Source of the DNA: Megascapheus bottae
Lineage: Eukaryota; Chordata; Mammalia; Rodentia; Geomyidae
DNA: 64,000 nt
Assembly (NCBI GenBank): GCA_024803745.1
Contig: JANJXV010000016.1
Span: 42,259,001-42,323,000 of the forward strand
Reading direction: 5' to 3'
A model generated the notes under the pieces. It made no database searches. It was not told the origin of the DNA and was given only the letters and a program-made list of their open reading frames with translations. Numbering within the stretch: position 1 is the first letter of the stretch; the number at the start of each line of letters is the position of its first letter. A program made the translations under genes and the position numbers. Positions 23,587 through 34,718 of this stretch are shown here, in pieces.

Positions 23587-24240
23587 AAAAATGACATGGT
23601 GTTATGAAAGGGCCCGCGGTACTTCACCGGCCCGTGGACTGCCACTTACCACCCAGCTGTTTATGGAAACCATTGCCAAATCCCCGCAGTCCCTTTCTCC
23701 TTTTTCTGTCCCTCAACAACAGAAGCACCAAAGGTGATCTCATTACGAGGCTTGGCGATGACCCCAGGCTCTCACAGAGCAGGGCACTCCACAATAACCA
23801 TCAGTAGCAGCTTTCCAGGCTCTGCTGTACGCACAGGAGAGAACACGCCTCTCAAGCGCAGCCCAGGAGCAAGGAGACTCATGAGATGTCTTCACCTGGA
23901 TGCCCTGAGAGTCTTCAGGTTTGGGTTTTTTTTTTTTTTGGTCAATCATGAGCCTTGTGACTCCCTGAGCTGAAAAAGTAAGCACACACCCAGGTCTGGA
24001 GCACTAGCTCTGCCAATGGCTCCTTTACAGGCAATCATGTTTTCCAAGAGCAGATTCCCTCCATACACACACCACATGCTCTCCCACTCCAGACATTGTC
24101 ACCAATCTATCAGACTCCACGAACCTTGCCCTCCTTTCCTGGAATTCCTTATTCATGCTTTGCATTCCAAGTTACCTCCATTCATCTGTAACTTCAGACA
24201 GTGAAGCTCATTTAAAATAATGGATAAAAACAATGGGATA
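23587..24240. other. Non-coding sequence, nothing recognised
   Basis: No repeat or exon recognised. A T-run lies near 23928-23939. Confidence 0.5.
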
Positions 24241-24462
24241 GGCTGGGTGCGGTGGCTCACACCTGTAATCCTAGCTACTCAGGAGGCTGAGATCTGAGGA
24301 TCAAGGTTCAAAGCCAACCCAGGCACTGAAGTCCATGAGATTCTTATCTTCAATCAACCACCAGGAAATCAAAAGTGGTGCTATGGCTCAAGGGGTAGGG
24401 CGCTAGCCTTGAGCTGAAGAGCCCAGGGACAGTGCGCAGGCTCAGAGTCCAAGAAAAAAAAA
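24241..24462 (+). mobile_element. Dimeric SINE, B1 left part plus ID-like right half
   Basis: Best preserved B1-type dimer in the window. The B1 part starts GGCTGGGTGCGGTGGCTCAC and contains TGTAATCCTAGCTACTCAGG and GGCTGAGATCTGAGGATCAA. The linker is TCTTATCTTCAATCAACCAC. The right half runs from GTGGTGCTATGGCTCAAGGG to CAGAGTCCAAG and an A-run. No clear target-site duplication. Confidence 0.93.
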
Positions 24463-25438
24463 GGAATAAATAGAAAAGTAATTATTGTGGGTCCAGTTAT
24501 TTCAGACTGTTACTAGTGGAAGATGACCTTGGCTGTCATGTCCTCCCAAGGACTGGGGCATTTTTCTAGATTCTTCATCTGTCCAAGTGTGGAAACTCAG
24601 CCCTCAGACCTGAGCACACACCACTGCTGAGACAGATGGAGATCCCAGCATGACTCGCCTTACCACTAGAACTAGGTCTCCTCACACCTTCTGGAATCAC
24701 GAAGCACAACCTGGCTGAGGGCTTCCATGATATGCCTGCAGAAAACTCACTTCCTGAAGCACACCTGCCTGACGGATGGGAAGAATAAGAGCTGGGAAAC
24801 CTCGCATAAAGTAAACAGGCTGGTAATACCTGAACCCAGGGCCACGGGGTGCAGCTGTGCACAGATGTGATCCTGTGATTCCACCGGGCCTCCATCCTGG
24901 CACCAGCCTTCCCAGCTGTCTAGCCTGACACCACTTCAGAATCCAAACTGCAAACTTCACATTATTATTTCTACCCACCTCCCCCCTTCCCTTTAGGTAA
25001 GTTCCATCCACAGCTTTGAAGTTGCCTCGGCTTTCCAATCCAGTGGATTGGTCTTCTCCCATGCACTACTTCGGAAGTCAACTTCTACTGTGTTTCTTAC
25101 CGTGGGAAGCCAGTCATTTGTACCTCCTAGCATTTCAGATTCCAATCCGTCTCCCCAGACTCTACCTATGATGCACTTAACTACTTCATAGGCGTCATCA
25201 TTTGTTCCTAACCTTGCAGGATCTAGCTGATAGATCTGTCACCCATCAATTATACACGATTTCTGCCCTGACTTTTCTCCTGGATACAAAACCCGAATTA
25301 TATTATATGGTCACATGCACTAAGCCATGATAATCCTCTCCTCAGAATATCCTCCTTAGTTCTCCCCGTGTGAATGCTTAGAGTGCTGTCTAATTAATCA
25401 TGTCCAAGTGTAATTATTTGTCTTTTACTACGATTAGA
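24463..25438. other. Non-coding sequence, nothing recognised
   Basis: About 1 kb without a recognised repeat. Minus open frames at 24575-24895 and 24697-25062 overlap in different frames and have no family resemblance. Confidence 0.45.
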
Positions 25439-26190
25439 TTAACTTATAGATTTGTAGACATATTCTAGTTATTTCATGGGAGGGAAACCATGTAGCCTTT
25501 GGGTCTGGCTTCCTTCCCTTAATATAATTTTTTCCAAGTCTTTCTGTTTTCTTATGAATGGGGCAATGCAATTCTTTCTAATGGTAGCACAGAATTCCAC
25601 TGTGCATATACACCACAGTTTTTCTGATCCATTCATCTACTGGGGGGCATCTTGGTTCATCTCCTATCTTAGCTATGGTAAATAATACTACAATGAACAT
25701 GGTTGTGCAGGTGGCATTACTGCAGGCTGGTGTGTGGTCATTTGGGTAAATGTCCAGTAGCTATGTCCCTCTGACTATATGAAATGATGCTTATGGAAAT
25801 GGACTCCAAGAAATGGAAACAAGAGGATTTTTAAATTATCTTGTTCATGGTTACTGTTTTTGTTCTTTATTCCTCCTTTGTGTTATTCCCTGTTGTCACT
25901 ATTTTTGATTTTTCTACCCTTTGTCTTGTATGCAAGTTTCTCTGATTTGAGGAAGGGAAGGAGAGTCACAAAAACTGTGGGACAAGGGTGAACCAATGCA
26001 ACTGAGATATACACTACACTCCATGTTGGAAAGGAACTTTACAACGTGGGGGTGGAAGTGGGAGAAAGGAAGGAAGGAAGAATACTGTCCAAAATGAAAT
26101 GTGCTCACTACCTTATTTATGTAACTGTAACCCTCTGTATATCCCTTTACAATAAAATTTTAAAAAATAACTCAAACAAGTTAACTTATA
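25439..26190 (+). mobile_element. L1 3' fragment, probably twin-primed
   Basis: The left part, about 25449-25785, is reverse-complement L1 (end of ORF2 into 3' UTR): reversed it contains ATTATTTACCATAGCTAAGA, GATGAATGGATCAGAAAAAC and AGAAAGAATTGCATTGCCCC. The right part, about 25786-26173, runs forward through a purine-rich 3' UTR to GTAACTGTAACCCTCTG and TTTACAATAAAA. The motif TTAACTTATA occurs at 25439-25448 and 26181-26190 and may be a 10-base target-site duplication. The inverted-then-forward layout suggests twin priming, but two independent insertions are possible. Confidence 0.6.
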
Positions 26191-26787
26191 TCACACAAAA
26201 CACACTGGGTTAAACCCCAAGGGCTTCCTTGATTATTCATTCCTCAGATACACACACACTTCTCTACATTCTATCACTTTTTTAAATGCTTTGAGGCAGA
26301 AATGAGATTTGACCTCAAGGCCCCCTGCTATGAGGAGATACTCTCGCCCCCCCCCCCCAGGAATTTGAACACATTGTGTCCTAACTCAAGGCCTCTTCCC
26401 AGGTGAGTTCTCCAATATCCCACAGTTTGTCTCAGGATTGCACAGTCACAGCATTCCAAGACCATTTCCAGCTCTCCCTCCAAAATTCACCTACAATTAG
26501 TGGTCTGTGGACCACTTCACTTCCTTCATTACATGACATGCTGTTCGAGATTTTTATAGAACTCAATTGTACCTCTGCCAAATGGAACTTTCTTCATTTT
26601 CCCTAGCTCTACCTGTACTTTAGCAGGACTTTTTCACAGTAGCCAAAGTAGGAATTACAAATTGGTGAGAATTCTAATTGTTGAGTTATCTCACTCATAA
26701 GAAAGGATTCGAAATTTAGTACTTATTGTGTCCAATTAGTCAACAGGGGGACCAAAATTCCAGATGAGCATGTTAAGATTCATCTTG
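26191..26787. other. Non-coding sequence, nothing recognised
   Basis: Contains a C-run at about 26347-26359 and otherwise nothing recognised. Confidence 0.5.
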
Positions 26788-27009
26788 TGGCAGGGAGCTA
26801 GTGGCTCACTCCTGTAATACACAGGAGGCTGAGATCTAAGAATCATGGTTTGAAGCCAGCCTAGACAGAAAAGTCCCCATGACCCTCTTATCTCCAGTTA
26901 ATCATTTAAAAAACAGAACTAGAGCTGTGGCTCAAAGTAGTAGAGCACTGACCTTGAGCAAAAGCACCCAGGCCTTGAAGCTCTACAACTGTCAAATAGA
27001 AAATAAAAT
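26788..27009 (+). mobile_element. Dimeric B1/ID-like SINE
   Basis: Forward copy, B1 part (TAGTGGCTCACTCCTGTAAT, GGAGGCTGAGATCTAAGAAT), linker (CTTATCTCCAGTTAATCATT), right half (GAGCTGTGGCTCAAAGTAGT, TGACCTTGAGCAAAAGCACC) and A-rich tail. More diverged than the copy at 24241. Confidence 0.85.
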
Positions 27010-27974
27010 CATGAGACTTGAAAGGCCAAAATTTACGAGTGGGATTGGATGCAGATAAAACATTAACTCTCAGTTCTGACAGCTACAATACTGCAAGACA
27101 TAAAACTGACCCCTGTGATAGCTGGATATGAAGTGCATCTTCAAAGGCGTGGGCTCGCCAAGCTTGGCATCCTGCTGGGATACCACAGAGAGGAGACTGG
27201 GTGGCGAAGACACTGATGTCATCACTGGATTTGCCTAGTGATCAATTCACACTTGCGTGGGCTGTGAGCCCTGGGCCCGAGGCCCATCTGCAGGAAGTGG
27301 GCACTGTGGGCTGGTGGTGAAGGACAAGCCCTGCGCTCACGTCCTCCCCTCTCACTTTTCCTGCTCTCTGGTGAGTGAGCTTGTCTCAGCCAGTGGCTTG
27401 CCATGTCATTATCCAAGCTGGCCCCGAAGCAACAGCACCAAGTGGAGCACCTCTGTGAGCCAGCGTCAGGCAAAATAAATCTGTCCCGAAGTTGCTGGCA
27501 GGTGTGTGTTGACACAGTGATGACAAAAACCAACGAATGCCATCACCATGCAGTCATTAGCACTGGGTCCCAACTACTTAAACAGCTTCAGGGGATCCAT
27601 AACTGTGGATATGACAGCTCCCCACACTCTAAGAGGGAGCAAGCGCCCAGTCCTGGAAGGACTTGATGTCCCCTGTCCCAGGGCCAAGGGGACTGGTCTT
27701 CTAGGGAAGGGTAGGTAGTGGTGAGATTTCTGGCCCTGTTCTTTCAGGAGGAAATCTGTGGTCATGGCTAGGAACTCACTTCTATGACAAACTCCTGGGC
27801 TAGCACCAAGTTCAACAGCCTGTGAGACAGAGGGTTAGGTAGGGTCTCTGTTGTTTTGACTTGCATTTTCTTTATGGCCAGACCTGTTGACCATTTCTTT
27901 GTGTGTCTATTGGGCATTTTTACTCCTTCTGAGGAAGAGTATCTCACAACCAAGACCACACTAAAACTACAATA
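27010..27974. other. Non-coding sequence, nothing recognised
   Basis: GC is higher between about 27130 and 27480. Overlapping open frames on both strands there do not resemble a known protein and lack splice-site support for a NETO1 exon. Confidence 0.45.
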
Positions 27975-28900
27975 ACTATCTGTTCACTTCAGTGTTTGTT
28001 TACCATAGACAATATATGGAATTAGCCCAAAAGGCAGTCAGTGGATGAACAGATCAAGAAAATGCAGTATACATAAACAATGGAATTCTACTCATCTATC
28101 AGGGAGAATAATATTGTACCACTAATAAGGAAATGGAAAGACTAGGAAAAAATTAAGAGAAGTAAGCCAGACCCAGAGAAATGGAGGCTGCATAGTTTTT
28201 CATTTGTGGTAGCTAAAATGTGCCTAAAAAACTACAAGTAAGCACTCTAGGTGGTAAGCAAGGGGTTACAAATGAATTAGATAAAGTACAATAGACTCTA
28301 TGGAGAGTACAAATAGTATAATTCTTCACAAAGACTAAGTCAAAGAAAGTAAGTACCAGGAAATAGGTACTTGCAAGAGTGGAGGGGAGAGCTAAGGGGA
28401 AAGGAATGAAAGAACAAAGTGAGAGAGGAAGAGAATAAAGACAAGGATGCTTTTTGTCTATACCCAATAATTGAGAAATATAATGGATGGGTGGGTAAAG
28501 AGGGTAAAGATGTTCAGATGATGATACAGATAAAGATGCATTGTGCACCTAAAGGAAAGGGTGAGAAAATAAAGGGGTAACATTGATCAAGATGTACTAT
28601 ATTTTATTATTTATTTACTTATTTACTTTGCCAGTTCTGGGGCTTGAACTAAGGACTAGGCACTAACCCTGAGCTTCTTTTGCTCAAGGTTAGTATCCTT
28701 TCCCTTGAGCCACAGTGACACTTTTGGCTTTACCTGTTTATAACGAACCCATGGTTTCATGCATGCTAGGCAAGCACTCTAATACTAAGCCATATTTCCA
28801 ACCAAGATGCACTATGTTTATAAACTGCTTTGGTGAATGATAACTGCTTAAAGAACAACTAGCTATGCATACTACAAAATAACTGCTTTTCTTATCTTAC
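27975..28900 (+). mobile_element. Old L1 3' fragment carrying a nested SINE
   Basis: Forward L1 end of ORF2 and 3' UTR: TTTACCATAGACAATATATG, GATGAACAGATCAAGAAAAT, ACAATGGAATTCTACTCATC, then a long purine-rich 3' UTR ending TTGATCAAGATG..ACTGCTTTGGTGAATGATAA. The same 3' end occurs at 39735-39860 and 41700-41832. A SINE at 28601-28802 interrupts it. Confidence 0.75.
28588..28815 (-). mobile_element. Dimeric ID-type SINE nested in an L1 fragment
   Basis: Antisense: tail as TTTATTATTTATTTACTT, right half (GGGGCTTGAACTAAGG, CCCTTGAGCCACAGTGACAC), then ID left half (CATGCATGCTAGGCAAGCAC). Flanks CAAGATGTACTAT (28588-28600) and CAAGATGCACTAT (28803-28815) match at 12 of 13 and are themselves L1 sequence, so the SINE is younger than the L1 fragment. 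Confidence 0.92.
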
Positions 28901-29461
28901 TTTGTCTATCTTAACAGATTTAAAGAACTTGCATACAAGTTTGAAAATACCTACATGAAACAAAATACTATCAAACGGAAACTTACTTTTTTGAAAAAGG
29001 ATAATCAGGTGGGCTTACAAATAAAAATCACATAAACTGAAATTAGCAACTCCACGCTGCTCTGACAGACAGCAGATTAGAAGTAAATGTGTGAAATGTG
29101 TCGGTGAATTTCGTCAGTGCTGAGGGAACGAGAGAAAGAGAGAGATGTAAAAAAAGTTAAAAGACAGGGCAATAGAGAGATAGCAATGCTGTCATATTTC
29201 TCAAAAACAGTGGAGAGTACATAGTGTTTAAAAGGATTATGATTGAAAGTTTTCAAAACTGTGAGAAAAGGAAAAAAATCTTTAAAATCTTCAGAAGAAA
29301 GGAGAGGCAATATCTCCAGGAATCAGTCATTAGATAGATCCCTAGTTCACTGGACTCAGAAGACACTGGAAATGAATATCTTGCATGCTGAAAGAAAGCA
29401 GATTCTGACGTGGACTTCCATCTTTTGCATGAATGCTAGCAAGGCAAAGATGATTTCACTC
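28901..29461. other. Non-coding sequence, nothing recognised
   Basis: AT-rich unique-looking sequence between two L1 insertions. Confidence 0.5.
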
Positions 29462-31308
29462 AAAAGCTAGGATCAGATGCCTACTCTCTCCACTCCTCTT
29501 TAACATAGTATTAGAATTCCTAGCCAGTGCAATAAGGCAAAAAGCAAGCATAAAGGGGATCATAAAGGGGATCCAAATAGGGAAAGAGGAAGTGAAACTT
29601 TCCCTCTTTGTAGATGACATGATTCTGTATTTAAAGGAACCTATAGACTCCACTCCCAAACTCCTTGAGCTGACTGAAAACTTTGGCAAGGTAGCAGGGT
29701 ATAAAATTAACCCTCAAAAATCAACTGCCTTCCTCTATGCCAACAATGAGAAGAACGAGGAAACAATCAGGAAAGCAACTCCTTTGGCAATAGTCTCAAA
29801 GAAAATAAAGTGCCTAGGAAGTAACTTAGCTAAGAATGTAAAGGACCTTTTCAATAAAAACTTTAAAACCCTAAAAACGAAAATTAAAGCAAAACTGAGG
29901 AAATGGAAAAACCTCCCATGCTCCTGGATTGGAAGAATTAATATCATGAAAATGGAAACCTTGCCAAGGGCTATCTACAAACTCAATGCAATACCCATCA
30001 ATATCCCAATGTCATTCTTTAGAGAAATAGAAGAGGCAATCCAAAATTTCATATAGAATAATAAACAATTCTTAGCAGAAAGAATGGGACAGGAAGAATT
30101 TCAATACCAAACTTTAGACTCTATTACAGAGCTATAGTGACCAAAACAGCTTGGTACTGGCACAAGAACAGGCCTGAAGACCAATGGATTAGAACTGAGG
30201 AGCCAGATATTAAACCACAGACCTATGGCCACCTAACCTTTGATAAGGGAGCCAAAAAAATAGAATGGAAGAAAGCCTCTTCAACAAGTGGTGCTGGCAG
30301 AAATGGTTAAGCACCTACAGACAACTAAATTTGGATCCTTCTTTGTCACCCTGCGCCAGGAATAACTCCAAATGGATCAAAGTCCTGGAGGTAAAAGAAG
30401 ATACACTGAAAACTTTACAAGAAGGAATAGGAGATACACTAGGTCTCCTTGGCACAGGTCAAACCTTTCTTAATAAGGACCAAGAAACACAACAAATCAG
30501 AGAAAGTCTGGATAAGTGGGGCTGCATTAAACTGCAGAGCTTTTGTATGGCAAAGGACATAGCTAGCAAACTAACTAGAAAGCCTACACAGTGGGAGAAG
30601 ATCTTCACTAACCATACAATGGACAAAGGCTTCATATCTAAAATATATCAACAGCTCAAAAAATTGAATCACTCCAAAACTAATCTCCAAAGAAACAACC
30701 ATCCCATTAAAAAATGGGCCAAAGACTTAAAGTGAGTCTTCTCTGAAGAAGAAATAAGAATGGCCTATAGACACATGAAGAAATGCTTGACATCTCTGGC
30801 CATAAAAGAAATGTAAATCAAAACAACTCTAAGATTCCACCTCACTACAGTTAGAATGATCAAGAAATCTAATAACAACAGATGCTGGAGGGGATGTGGC
30901 CAGGAGGGATCACTACTACTGCTGGTGGGAGTGCAAACTCGTTCAACCACTATGGAAAGCAGTATGGCAGTTCCTCAAAAGGCTAAACATAGAGCTCCCC
31001 TATGACCCAGCAATTCCACTATCTCATATTGTTACAGTATTTCACCTTGTTATCTGATATACTGTATATATGCTTATTTGTTTATTTGAAATCTGATAGG
31101 GAAGGGGGGAAAACAAAGTGAGGGGCAGGGGTGGAGGGAAGGAAACAGAGACCAAGACATGAGAAAGGTATCAATGTTTATGAAGTAATGCACCTTCTAT
31201 CGGGTGAATATAATGTAACCCTTCTATTAATTACAATAAAAATATATGGAAAAAAGTTTAAAAAATAAATTAACTGCTAAAGGATTAAAAAAATAAAAGC
31301 TAGGATCA
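29462..31308 (+). mobile_element. 5'-truncated L1 with perfect target-site duplication
   Basis: Insert 29476-31294 flanked by AAAAGCTAGGATCA at 29462-29475 and again at 31295-31308 (14 of 14). It starts in the ORF2 reverse-transcriptase domain ([21 protein letters not shown] region) and ends in an A-rich tail. It is the same family as the complete element at 31676-38962, with which it aligns from about 36694 onward. Against that copy it lacks 480 bases (equivalent to 38251-38730) with the join at 31020/31021, removing the end of ORF2 and the start of the 3' UTR. Confidence 0.95.
29476..31020 (+). pseudogene. L1 ORF2 fragment, defective
   Basis: Covers the reverse-transcriptase catalytic loop, which reads FVDD (29607-29618) where the neighbouring element has FADD, then the C-terminal region. 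Open segments (29592-30056 and 30265-30735) lie in different frames and are separated by a stop near 30054 and a small deletion. The C terminus is lost in the internal deletion. Confidence 0.9.
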
Positions 31309-31659
31309 TTTGTCAAAGTGGATTTCTGCTGTGGGCGCCTCTTCAAATGCAGCTCAGGCAGAGACCAGAGAACCTGGGAGCCTGGTTATAGATGCAGAAA
31401 GCAAGGAGGGACACAGAGGGGACCCCAGTGAACACAGACTGACACAATGACAGGTCGACAAACACCATAAAATGTAGACAAGGTGATTAAAAATGCATTT
31501 TTGTGCATTTCAAAAGCAGTGTGAAGGATTTTGTAAAAATAAACTGCATCCTATTATTTCCCGGACAAACATTAGTAAAGCAAGACGAAAGGATACAAAT
31601 TAACAATATAGGTAGATATATAGATATGGATATGGGTATAGATATAGGAAGAATAGATC
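31309..31659. other. Spacer between two L1 insertions
   Basis: About 350 bases of non-L1 sequence including a GATATA-rich stretch at 31608-31650. Nothing coding is recognised. Confidence 0.6.
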
Positions 31660-31675
31660 AAAAGAGAAATAGGGA

Positions 31676-33477
31676 GATTCGGCGGAAGATGGCGGCAGTT
31701 CAGGGTGAGACATACTGAGCTCCTGCCAAGATTCATGTACAGGCAGTGCAGGAGACAGTCCTCTACCAGAAATTGATCCTAAGTAAGCTTTAGGACCACA
31801 GAGAACTCAGGCAGAGAGGAAAAAAAGGCAGAATACCAGCGCTAAAAGAGAGCGTGGAGCTCCGCTGCGAAGCGGCCCGGAGACAAAGGCTCTTCTGAAT
31901 CAGAGCAGAGACAGCGCTGTCTCCACAGCAGCGCAGACAGGCCAGCTGCAGACAGAGCCACACAGAGCCTGCGCGAGCCCAGAGCCCACACCCGGCCATG
32001 CACGGACCTGCCAGTTCCACGGAACAGGAGAATCCAGCAATGGGTGAGTAGCTCCGAGGAGAAGTTTCCACTTCTGCTCCAGGAACGGCATTGGGAGGGA
32101 GCCCCTCCCCCACCAGCTGAGAGCAGCGCCATCTCGACTGCTGACAACGACCCAGGCCCAAGCAATTGTAGCCTGAGAGGTGGTGCTGACAGCGTCACCA
32201 ACCTATAGGGGGAAGGATTTCCCAGAGACCCCTTAGCCAGAAATCCGGTCCCAGCGCTGCTGAAGTCCATCCCCCTGCACCCATGCCGCCGCAGACCTGG
32301 TAAACAAGCCGCCCGCGGATCCTTCAGCTTTGCTTTACCAAACAAGCAAACTCATCCGAAAAACCGCAAAGCCAAATCACAAGAGAAAAAGACGTTGTGA
32401 AGTGTTTAGATCCTGAATTTAGTGGAGGCACAAGCTTCCTAACCTCTCCTCCCACCAAAAAAAAAACCTTAAGAATACCCTTTTTTAATTTTTTTTACCC
32501 CATTTCATTTGCATTTTTAAAGGTTCTTATTTTTCTCTTTGCCATTTAACCTATACCTTTTTTTCTAATGTTATGATTCATTCCTTTTTTTTCCCTTTTT
32601 TTCTCCTCTCTTTTCCCACAATCCTGCTGTCACTGTGGTCATTCTTAGAAACACAGTGACAGCTCTGGGTACAGTTTGAATAAAAACAATATCCATGTTG
32701 ATACAGTCACCTGCTTTTTAAACTCCGGGTTCTCAACCATAGTATCTCTTGGGTAAGAACTCAGAACAGTGAGGAATCTCCCCCAGCTTTTTTTCTTTGT
32801 TTTTTTTTTTGTTTTGTTTGTGTTTTGTGTATGTGTGTGTGTGTGTGTGTGTGTTCTGTTTTCTTTTATTTTGTTGCTGTTTTTTTCTTTTCTTACTTAA
32901 ATTGGTATCATTGAAATCTCCTATATCAACCTCTCTCTTTTCTCTATATATTCTTCTTATGACTCTTCTCATTTTGATAAGTTTTTCTAAGTTCATCTAA
33001 ACTTTCTACAAAAATACTCTACCTGTCTATCACCTTAGGTCAGTTATCCTTACACGATACCTTTCTTCATTACTATAATATTCTTACACTCCAGTATTAT
33101 TCTTTTCCTATCTCCCTTGTTGTCTTTCATATTATTTTTCTATCTCTGGTCCTCTGTTCATCCTTCAACTCTTATAATGCATGGATCTACATTTGATGGC
33201 TGTTGAGCAATGCTGTGTATCTAGGTGTTCAATTATACTCTAGGTCCAGAGGGACTTAAATACAATAGAGATTGGATTGAGGGGCCTATTGTTTTGGTCA
33301 TAAATTGGTGATCTTTGATTGTATTAGATTTGTATGTAAGTGTACAAAAAGAAAGAGAGAGTGTTATTACCAATATAAAAGAGCTAATATCTATTGTCAG
33401 CCAACTGAAAAGGTCTAGGTTGGTTATATCTGAAAAATTATAATCTTGTTTAGTATTAATCTTGCTCCCATCCTCAA
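31676..33477 (+). promoter_or_regulatory. L1 5' UTR / internal promoter
   Basis: L1 transcription starts from an internal pol II promoter in this region. AAGATGGCGG at 31686-31695 matches the YY1 site found at the start of many mammalian L1s. The first 650 bases are relatively GC-rich with CpGs; from about 32460 the region is T-rich, with a (TG)n run at 32831-32854. No tandem monomers are visible, unlike mouse L1. Minus-strand open frames of 167 and 123 codons lie in the GC-rich part. Confidence 0.75.
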
Positions 33478-34670
33478 ATGGGCAGAACAAGAAACTCAAG
33501 AAAAATGTCAAATCAAGGAACAGCATCTCCCACCCAACATAAACAAGCAATCGAGCAGTCAGTGGCAAATCTAGAGGAGAGCATTCCAAGTGCTATACAA
33601 ATGCAATTGATAAACATCATGAATGAAAAATGTGAAAACATAAAGAGATAAAGGGAGGAAGCCAAAGCTAAACAAGAGGAAACCATAAACAAGGTGATAT
33701 GTGAAAAAGGGGAAACCATAAAGGAGGCCATAATAAAGGTTTTTCAAAGAAAAATGGATGAATTCATAGAATCCACAAACAAAAAGGTGACTGAACTCCA
33801 ACAAATGTCCAAAGAGAATAAAGCTACTGAGCTAACCACTCAAATGGAAATCAAGGAGTTAAAGAAATCCATACATGATCTAAAACAAGAGATGCAAGGC
33901 ATCAAAAATGAGCAATTAGAAGCAAGGGAGATGAAGAATAAAGTAGATAGCTTTGATAGCAGGTTAGACAATGCAGAAGAGAGAATTTCCGGGGTTGAAG
34001 ATAATTTAGTTGTTATAGAAAAAGAACAGAAAATGAGTCAATTCAAATCTAGGAAATATGAGAAAATGCTACAGGAGGTCCAAGATATAATTAGGAAGCC
34101 TAATTTAAGGCTAATTGGTATTGAGGAGGGTCTGGAGAAAGAGGTCAATGGTATTGGAAATATACTTCAGGGAATCATCTCAGAGAATTTCCCAAATATC
34201 CAGAAGGGCAGGCCCATCCAGATACAAGAAGCTTTTAGAACCCCATACAGACCTGACCAGAAAAGAACATCCCATGGCCACATTGTAATCATTGTAATCC
34301 GAACTGGATCAATAGAGACCAAAGAAAGCATCCTAAAGGCAGCCAGGGAAAGGGATCAATAACCAATAAAGACAAACCAATCAGAATAACTCCAGATTTC
34401 TCAGCAGAGACCATGCAAGCAAGAAGTGACTGGAAGCATATATGTCATGCCCTTAAGTCAAATAACTACCAACCAAGAATACTGTACCCAGCTAAGCTCT
34501 CATTCATAACTGAGGGAACAATAAAAACATTCCATTCCAAGGAAAAGCTTCAACATTATGTAGCAACAAAACCAACACTACAGAAAATTCTCAAAGATGT
34601 TCTACACATGGAAAACCAACACAAATGTACTACAGAGAAAGACATGGCACCTAAAACTCATAACATCTAA
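33478..34670 (+). pseudogene. L1 ORF1 (RNA-binding protein), broken
   Basis: ORF1 encodes the trimeric RNA-binding chaperone of L1. ATG at 33478; the frame meets a TAA at 33649-33651 (codon 58), then stays open to 34362. The N-terminal half from about codon 70 is a Lys/Glu-rich coiled coil. The RRM-like part includes NLRLIGIEEG and GRPIQIQEAFRTPYRPDQK. A frameshift near 34340 puts the C-terminal domain (DFSAETMQARSDW, PRILYPAKLSFI) in another frame, ending at 34670. At least two lesions, so no intact product. Confidence 0.92.
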
Positions 34671-34718
34671 GTACCACAAAAACTATCAAGACACAGGCCC
34701 TAATAAAAGCTTGTAAAA

